Below, piece after piece: positions 14,807 to 18,464 of a stretch of DNA of 18,464 bases (positions are counted from its first letter, which is position 1; the number at the start of each line of letters is the position of its first letter). Under the pieces are notes generated by a model. It was not told where the DNA came from. It did not search any database and was given only the letters and a program-made list of their open reading frames with translations. The DNA lies in NCBI GenBank assembly GCA_903856555.1, contig CAIOCC010000249.1, positions 1 to 18,464 of the forward strand. Reading direction: 5' to 3'. The position numbers and the translations under genes were made by a program. This stretch comes from an uncultured Bacteroidota bacterium. Its GTDB lineage: Bacteria; Bacteroidota; Bacteroidia; UBA7662.

Positions 14807-14814
14807 CAAAATAA
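14807..14814 (-). promoter_or_regulatory. Promoter-like box of the DUF349 gene
   Basis: Minus-strand TTATTTTG (14814-14807), followed by CA, is one mismatch from TAnnTTTG and lies 27 nt before the ATG at 14779. The same 10-mer TTATTTTGCA occurs before the queuosine-precursor transporter gene. TTTG lies 14 bp upstream here, shorter than the usual spacer. Confidence 0.3.
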
Positions 14815-14845
14815 GGACCGGCAGGGCTCAAATTTCTTAAGCCAC

Positions 14846-14869
14846 GGTTCAACTAGAAAGGAATGAACC
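14846..14869. repeat. 6-bp inverted repeat around the HMG-CoA lyase start codon
   Basis: GGTTCA (14846-14851) and TGAACC (14864-14869) are perfect inverted copies separated by 12 bases that include AAAGGA and the first bases of the start codon at 14863. Folded in RNA this could occlude the start; as DNA it could be a small operator. A 6-bp match at this spacing may also be chance. Confidence 0.3.
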
Positions 14870-15732
14870 AAAATCAATACACCCTGGTCGAATGCCCCCG
14901 GGATGCCATGCAGGGTCTTCGGCATTGGGTGCCTACAGAGGTCAAAATCAGCTATTTGCAACTTCTGATGGGGGTGGGTTTTGATGTATTGGACGCGGGG
15001 TCCATGGTGTCACCTACCGCCGTTCCTCAAATGAAAGACAGCGCGGAGGTCCTAAGTGCCTTGGATTTTAGCACATCAAAAACCCGTATTTCGGTGGTGG
15101 TAGCCAACGATACAGGGCTTCAACAGGCCTTGGACCACGAGGCGGTATCGGTGGTCGGGTATCCTTTCTCGGTCAGCGAGACCTTCCAAAAGCGCAATAC
15201 CCGTAGGACCTGTGAAGAGGCGTATCGCATGATCGAACCTTGGTCCGAGGCGGTGAACAGGTCGGGACGTGAATTGTGGGTTTATCTGTCCATGGGTTTT
15301 GGGAATCCTTACGGGGACGCGTATTCCGAGGAGCTGGTTTTGGATTGGATTCAACGCCTGGTCAACGTAGGCATTCGTAATTTTTCGCTAAGTGATACGG
15401 TGGGCCTGGCCTTGCCTGCCGAGATCGAATCATTGCATGCCCGAGTTCTACAGGCTTTTCCGGACCTCCAACTCAGCCTCCACCTGCACGCTCATCCCTC
15501 CAAGGTCGAATCCAAAATTTTGGCGGCTTTGGACAGCGGTTGTCGTCGCTTGGAGGGCGCCTTGTTGGGTTACGGTGGTTGTCCCTTTGCCGAGGATGAA
15601 TTGGTAGGCAATGTGCCGACCGAATGGTGGATACGGGCTTTAACTCAAAGGGGGGTCTCCACAGGGATCCATCACGAAACCTTGCACCAGGCCCAATGGG
15701 CCGCTTCGGATCTTTTTTCGAGGTATCGCTAA
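14863..15732 (+). CDS. Hydroxymethylglutaryl-CoA lyase (HMGL-like)
   Basis: TIM-barrel lyase cleaving HMG-CoA to acetyl-CoA and acetoacetate, the last step of leucine degradation; 289 residues. The motif order follows the family: LVECPRDAMQG (8-18, R13/D14 equivalent to the catalytic Arg-Asp of the human enzyme), GFDVLDAGSMVSPTAVPQMKDSAEVL, GYPFSVSETFQKRNT, VYLSMGFGNPYGDAYSEELV, LSDTVGLALPAEIESL, the metal-binding LHLHAHPSK (H207/H209) and the active-site cysteine loop GCRRLEGALLGYGGCPFAEDELVGNVPTE (C240). The variants ECPRD (for EVGPRD) and FAEDELVGN (for YAxGASGN) are those seen in Bacteroidota homologues, so activity on HMG-CoA is likely but not proven. No other leucine-pathway genes are nearby. 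It converges on the alcohol dehydrogenase gene with a 24-bp gap. Confidence 0.9.
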   Translation: MNQNQYTLVECPRDAMQGLRHWVPTEVKISYLQLLMGVGFDVLDAGSMVSPTAVPQMKDSAEVLSALDFSTSKTRISVVVANDTGLQQALDHEAVSVVGYPFSVSETFQKRNTRRTCEEAYRMIEPWSEAVNRSGRELWVYLSMGFGNPYGDAYSEELVLDWIQRLVNVGIRNFSLSDTVGLALPAEIESLHARVLQAFPDLQLSLHLHAHPSKVESKILAALDSGCRRLEGALLGYGGCPFAEDELVGNVPTEWWIRALTQRGVSTGIHHETLHQAQWAASDLFSRYR

Positions 15733-15756
15733 GGGTTCTGGGCCGCGGTTGACCTC

Positions 15757-16953
15757 TTAGTACATCAACTGAACCAAGCGTTGCCAATCGGGTTCTTTCA
15801 TTTCAAAATAATTGCCAGTGGCGTTGTGACGGTGGAGATCGGCCACCAACGGGGCGCATTCCTCCACAGGGATGCCCATTTGGCTGAGGCGGGTAGGGGT
15901 GCCGATTTGTTCAAAAAAGTCCTCTAACATGCCCACAAAAGGTAGGTCCGGGTCACCGACCACCGCCGGGGCCGTACGGATTTGAGGGTCAGGGTGGGTG
16001 GCTCGCCATCCACTGCAGGCATCTTCCAGGGCCTCGAGTTTGGCCCGAATTCGGGGGGCAAAATGCTTGATCCAAGCGGGATAAACCACCGACAATCCGG
16101 CACCGTGTGCTACATCGTACCGTGCACTCAGCACATGTTCCACCGCGTGGACTCCAAAGTCACCCCGCTTTTTGCCAGCAATCAGGGTCCCGTTGAGGGC
16201 GACCGTGGACAACCACAAAACCTGGCTGCGCGCTTCGGTATCCTGCCCGTTGTAAACCGCCCTTGCGCCGTAAATCATGGCTTGGCGAAGGACTTGCAGG
16301 GCGAAGGCATCGGAGAGAGGGGACTCGTCCGGCGAAAAATACTGTTCCAAGGCATGGGCCATGAGGTCAGCCACCCCGTAGGCGGTATAATCACGCGGCA
16401 CGGTTTGGGTTAACAAAGGGTCCAAATAGGAAATTTTTGGGAACAAAAGTTCGTTGCCCCAGCCTCGTTTCTGGCCGGTCGCGTTGTTCTGCAGCACGGT
16501 GGCCCGGTTCATTTCGGTACCCGTTGCGGCCAGGGTGAGGACGACAAAAAGGGGGAGGGCACGGCTGGGCTTTGGGGCGCCGCCGGCATAAAAATCCCAA
16601 ACCGAATGCTCGGTATAATAGCCAGCGGCGACGGCCTTGGCGGTATCGATCACTGAACCGCCTCCCACGGCCAGCAGGGCCTGGGCTCCCATGCTCTTGG
16701 CCTGGGAAACGGCGCGATCGGCATCTTCGTAAACGGGGTTGGATCGTATCCCCTCAAAAACCTCCACTTCTAAACCCTGTCCGCGCATTTGATCCAAGAG
16801 CCGATCCAATAAACCACTGCGACGAACCGAGCCTTTGCCCACCAGAACCAAAACCCTTTGGAGACCATGCTCCAACAGATCGGCCGCCAGGGTATCGGTT
16901 ACGCCCTCACCAAATTTGAGACGAACGGGGTTGTAGACCACAAAACTTTCCAT
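15757..16953 (-). CDS. Iron-containing alcohol dehydrogenase (YqhD/BDH type)
   Basis: Group III metal-dependent alcohol dehydrogenase that reduces aldehydes to alcohols with NAD(P)H, related to E. coli YqhD and clostridial butanol dehydrogenase. The ATG at 16953 gives 398 residues starting MESFVVYNPVRLKFGEG, exactly at the family start; the open frame continues upstream through non-conserved sequence. The dinucleotide fold shows VLVLVGKGSVRRSG (35-47; the basic residues after GxGS suggest NADP) and AVGGGSVIDTAKAVAAG (95-111). Metal ligands are D196 and H200 (VADLMAHALEQYF), H269 (GVHAVEHVLSARYD) and H283 (VAHGAGL), the same pattern as YqhD D194/H198/H267/H281. Likely role: reductive detoxification of lipid- or sugar-derived aldehydes, an inference from the family. 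It diverges from the queuosine-precursor transporter across 75 bp. Confidence 0.94.
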   Translation of the reverse strand: MESFVVYNPVRLKFGEGVTDTLAADLLEHGLQRVLVLVGKGSVRRSGLLDRLLDQMRGQGLEVEVFEGIRSNPVYEDADRAVSQAKSMGAQALLAVGGGSVIDTAKAVAAGYYTEHSVWDFYAGGAPKPSRALPLFVVLTLAATGTEMNRATVLQNNATGQKRGWGNELLFPKISYLDPLLTQTVPRDYTAYGVADLMAHALEQYFSPDESPLSDAFALQVLRQAMIYGARAVYNGQDTEARSQVLWLSTVALNGTLIAGKKRGDFGVHAVEHVLSARYDVAHGAGLSVVYPAWIKHFAPRIRAKLEALEDACSGWRATHPDPQIRTAPAVVGDPDLPFVGMLEDFFEQIGTPTRLSQMGIPVEECAPLVADLHRHNATGNYFEMKEPDWQRLVQLMY

Positions 16954-16964
16954 AGTAAGAGGTG

Positions 16965-16972
16965 TTATTTTG
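16965..16972 (+). promoter_or_regulatory. Promoter-like box before the queuosine-precursor transporter
   Basis: TTATTTTG (followed by CA) is one mismatch from TAnnTTTG. A transcript from it would begin near 16977-16980, at the 5' foot of the hairpin described next. The same TTATTTTGCA 10-mer precedes the DUF349 gene. No convincing -33 element is visible. Confidence 0.3.
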
Positions 16973-16975
16973 CAC

Positions 16976-17024
16976 AAAGAACGAGGAACCACGACCGGAT
17001 CGGTTGCAGGTTCTTCGTCTTTTT
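16976..17024 (+). promoter_or_regulatory. Terminator-like hairpin in the 5' leader of the queuosine-precursor transporter gene
   Basis: ACGAGGAACC (16981-16990) pairs with GGTTCTTCGT (17009-17018) along all 10 positions, one of them a G-U pair. Inside, ACCG (16994-16997) pairs with CGGT (17001-17004) around a GAT loop, with an internal loop between the two helices. A-rich bases 16976-16979 can extend the base of the stem by pairing with part of the following C-T5 run (17019-17024). The T-run ends 4 bases before the ATG at 17029. It has the form of an intrinsic terminator, yet it lies between divergent genes, so attenuation or RNA 5'-end stabilisation is more likely than simple gene-end termination. 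It does not match the preQ1 riboswitch classes I know. Confidence 0.6.
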
Positions 17025-17028
17025 CGAA

Positions 17029-17796
17029 ATGACAACGCCCTCTGATCGGTCCTGGCCCCTGCCCAAAATCATCTTGTTTTTGGTTTTGGGATTTGTTTTT
17101 TTGACCCATGCCTTGTTGGCAGAATTTATCGGGGTCAAGATTTTCTCGCTCAATGATTTGTTGGGCTGGAAGAAGGACGGGATCGTGGGGGATATGAATT
17201 TAACGGCAGGGGTCTTGTTGTGGCCGGTGGTCTTTGTGATGACAGACCTCATCAATGAGTATTTTGGGCGTCGAATCGTTGTGCTATTTAGTTCATTTGC
17301 AGCACTTTGCATTAGTTATTCCTTTGTTATGATTTACGGAAGTTTGCTGCTTCCTCCGGCTGATTTTTGGCGTACATCGGCCCTGTCGAGGGGTGTTCCG
17401 GATTTTCAAGTGGCCTACAGCGCTGTTTTTGGTCAGGGACTTTGGATTATTTTGGGATCAGTCACGGCTTTTTTGGTGGGACAGTTGGTGGATGTGTGGG
17501 TGTTCCAGCGCATCAAAAAAGCCACCGGGGAGGGACGCCTTTGGCTTCGGGCCACCGGTTCCACCATGGTATCTCAGGCGATCGACTCGTTTTTGGTTCT
17601 TTACATTGCCTTCTATTGGGGGGCGGATTGGCCGTTGGATCGGGTCATGTCCGTTGCCTTGTTGAATTACGCATTCAAATGGGCCGCTGCCTTGGTCATG
17701 ACCCCTTTGATTTATGGGGTGCATCACCGGATCGAGGCTTATTTGGGTCCGGACTTGGCTCAAAGCATGCGAGCCGCTGCCCATCGTTCGGAATAA
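17029..17796 (+). CDS. yhhQ: Queuosine precursor transporter (YhhQ / VUT family, DUF165)
   Basis: Integral membrane transporter of the queuosine-precursor transporter family; E. coli YhhQ imports preQ0 and preQ1 for queuosine modification of tRNA. The ATG at 17029 gives 255 residues starting MTTPSDRSWPLPKIILF; the frame is open further upstream but that part crosses the leader hairpin and has no family character. About six to seven hydrophobic segments are visible: 13-34, 57-72, 83-106, 134-156, 181-197 and 205-229. Family signatures are VVFVMTDLINEYFGRR (67-82) and the conserved Q-DS motif in GSTMVSQAIDSFLVLYIAFYWG (177-198), with TPLIYGVHHRIEAYLG near the end. Whether it imports preQ0, preQ1 or queuine is not decided by sequence. 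A strong hairpin occupies its leader, pointing to leader-based regulation. The DUF6580-like gene follows after 54 bp. Confidence 0.9.
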   Translation: MTTPSDRSWPLPKIILFLVLGFVFLTHALLAEFIGVKIFSLNDLLGWKKDGIVGDMNLTAGVLLWPVVFVMTDLINEYFGRRIVVLFSSFAALCISYSFVMIYGSLLLPPADFWRTSALSRGVPDFQVAYSAVFGQGLWIILGSVTAFLVGQLVDVWVFQRIKKATGEGRLWLRATGSTMVSQAIDSFLVLYIAFYWGADWPLDRVMSVALLNYAFKWAAALVMTPLIYGVHHRIEAYLGPDLAQSMRAAAHRSE

Positions 17797-17816
17797 GCCG
17801 AAGAAGGGTAAATTTG
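17787..17816 (+). promoter_or_regulatory. Candidate promoter of the DUF6580-like gene
   Basis: TAAATTTG (17809-17816), followed by C, matches the Bacteroidota -7 element exactly. TTCG (17787-17790) lies 18 bp upstream as a possible -33 element. The predicted leader is roughly 28 nt, ending at the ATG at 17851. Confidence 0.5.
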
Positions 17817-17850
17817 CACTTCTTGCCTTTCGCTTGAACCCCCCTATTCT

Positions 17851-18450
17851 ATGCAACCATTCTCAACTCGTTGGAATTCCTTGTTCGCCAAATGGCCTGC
17901 CGCAGCCCTGGTATTGGTGGTCGTTCTTTTTAGAATTTTGCCGCATCCGGTCAACTTTGCGCCGACCCTGGCCTTGGCCTGGAATTTGCATCGTTGGTCG
18001 TCGGTTTCGTCCAAGTTCACCCTGGGCCTGGTCTTGTTTTTGGCATGTTTGGGGGGAGACTGGGCGGTCAACAGCCTGCTCTATAACATGGATACGGCCC
18101 AGAATTTGACCTATTTGGCCCAGCCTGGTGTTTGGGTATTGTACCTAACCTATGGTTTCCTGGCCTTGATGGGGCCTTGGGGTCATAGCCCATCCTGGTC
18201 TGCGAGTTTGTTACGGGTGCCCTTGGCATCGCTCCTTTTCTTTGGAGTTTCCAACAGCGCGGTTTGGTTGTGGGGTGGGATGTACCCTGCGACCGTAGGG
18301 GGATGGGTTTCGGCATTGGTCGCCGGATTACCTTTCTTGCCCATGGCCTTGACTGGCGATGTGCTGTACACGGCCTTGTTCCGCCGTCTGAGTCCGGTTC
18401 CGACCCAGCAGGCGGTCCAAAGCCTGCCGCTGGCATCGAAGGATATCTAA
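17851..18450 (+). CDS. DUF6580-like integral membrane protein
   Basis: Small polytopic membrane protein of unknown function, 199 residues. Hydrophobic segments lie at about 16-30, 53-70, 92-107, 119-138 and 148-168, five to six helices in all. The N-terminal pattern FRILPHPVNFAPTLALA (27-43), a helix-breaking Pro-rich motif followed by NFxPxxAxA, recalls the DUF6580 family (RLLPHPPNFTPxxA), whose members look like the S components of energy-coupling-factor transporters. The later WLWGGMYPATVGGWVSALVAGLPFLPMALTGDVLYTALF also fits that family (Y-x-T-x-x-G and a late GD-x-x-Y-T-x-x-F). I have no evidence for a substrate. Its place right behind the queuosine-precursor transporter suggests, weakly, a vitamin- or base-like solute. 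A separate promoter box in the 54-bp gap suggests it can be expressed independently. Confidence 0.75.
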   Translation: MQPFSTRWNSLFAKWPAAALVLVVVLFRILPHPVNFAPTLALAWNLHRWSSVSSKFTLGLVLFLACLGGDWAVNSLLYNMDTAQNLTYLAQPGVWVLYLTYGFLALMGPWGHSPSWSASLLRVPLASLLFFGVSNSAVWLWGGMYPATVGGWVSALVAGLPFLPMALTGDVLYTALFRRLSPVPTQQAVQSLPLASKDI

Positions 18451-18464
18451 AAGGTCAATCCTCC

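Noticed and set aside
15733..15756. Terminator between the convergent HMG-CoA lyase and alcohol dehydrogenase genes
   Set aside because: The 24 bp contain a CCGCGG palindrome but no stem long enough and no T-run on either strand.
16954..17028. preQ1 riboswitch before the queuosine-precursor transporter
   Set aside because: I could not find the preQ1-I H-type pseudoknot pattern with its A-rich tail, nor class II or III features. Only an ordinary long hairpin with a T-run is visible, so no riboswitch is claimed.
17801..17824. Hairpin AAGAAG/CTTCTT after the transporter gene as a terminator
   Set aside because: It has only 6 mostly A-T pairs, a 12-nt loop and no T-run directly after, and it overlaps a better-supported promoter box.
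1..18464. A novel defence, toxin-antitoxin, mobile or biosynthetic system
   Set aside because: All 17 coding regions belong to recognisable housekeeping, envelope or transport families with intact key residues. No repeats, integrase, transposase, phage-like genes or composition break were seen.

Overview
This window is a gene-dense stretch of an ordinary bacterial chromosome, almost certainly from the phylum Bacteroidota. The clues are family-level. A histidine kinase carries the SHELKTPIFNIQGYI form of the H-box. The HMG-CoA lyase is the ECPRDAMQG / GCPFAEDELVGN type. A multi-repeat DUF349 protein is present. A DUF1343 (NamZ) gene lies beside an FtsX-type permease, and a MerR-like gene follows an M23 peptidase next to alaS. 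Start codons mostly lack Shine-Dalgarno sequences, and several are preceded by exact TAnnTTTG boxes, the Bacteroidota -7 element. A Flavobacteriales-like lineage is plausible, but I cannot name a genus. I see no tRNA, rRNA, CRISPR array, insertion sequence, prophage gene or genomic island boundary.

Layout. The head of an FtsX/MacB-type ABC permease leaves the window leftward (1-677). It diverges across only 15 bp from a muramidase-fmt operon (693-2944). A class IV PLP aminotransferase converges on fmt (2941-3753) and diverges from fructose-1,6-bisphosphatase (3794-4819). FBPase overlaps tail-to-tail with a MerR-type regulator, which is cotranscribed with an M23 peptidase (4788-6112). Divergent from these is a rightward run: alaS, gatB, an OmpR-type response regulator, its histidine kinase and an RluA-type pseudouridine synthase (6157-12856), closed by a clear intrinsic terminator. 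Then come a leftward DUF349 protein (12878-14779), a rightward HMG-CoA lyase (14863-15732), a leftward YqhD/BDH-type alcohol dehydrogenase (15757-16953), and two rightward membrane proteins: a queuosine-precursor transporter and a DUF6580-like protein (17029-18450).

Functional themes. Translation and tRNA biology dominate: fmt, alaS, gatB, a pseudouridine synthase and a queuosine-precursor transporter. Cell-envelope genes (permease, NamZ, M23) and central metabolism (FBPase, HMG-CoA lyase, alcohol dehydrogenase, aminotransferase) fill the rest. Nearly every base is genic. No gap reaches 300 bp, and the longest are 83 bp (14780-14862) and 75 bp (16954-17028).

I do not see a new multigene system such as a defence, toxin or biosynthetic cassette. 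The points worth attention are regulatory: interlocked face-to-face promoter boxes in the 15-bp permease/muramidase gap, several promoter boxes so close to start codons that transcripts should be almost leaderless, and a strong hairpin plus T-run occupying the leader of the queuosine-precursor transporter gene.
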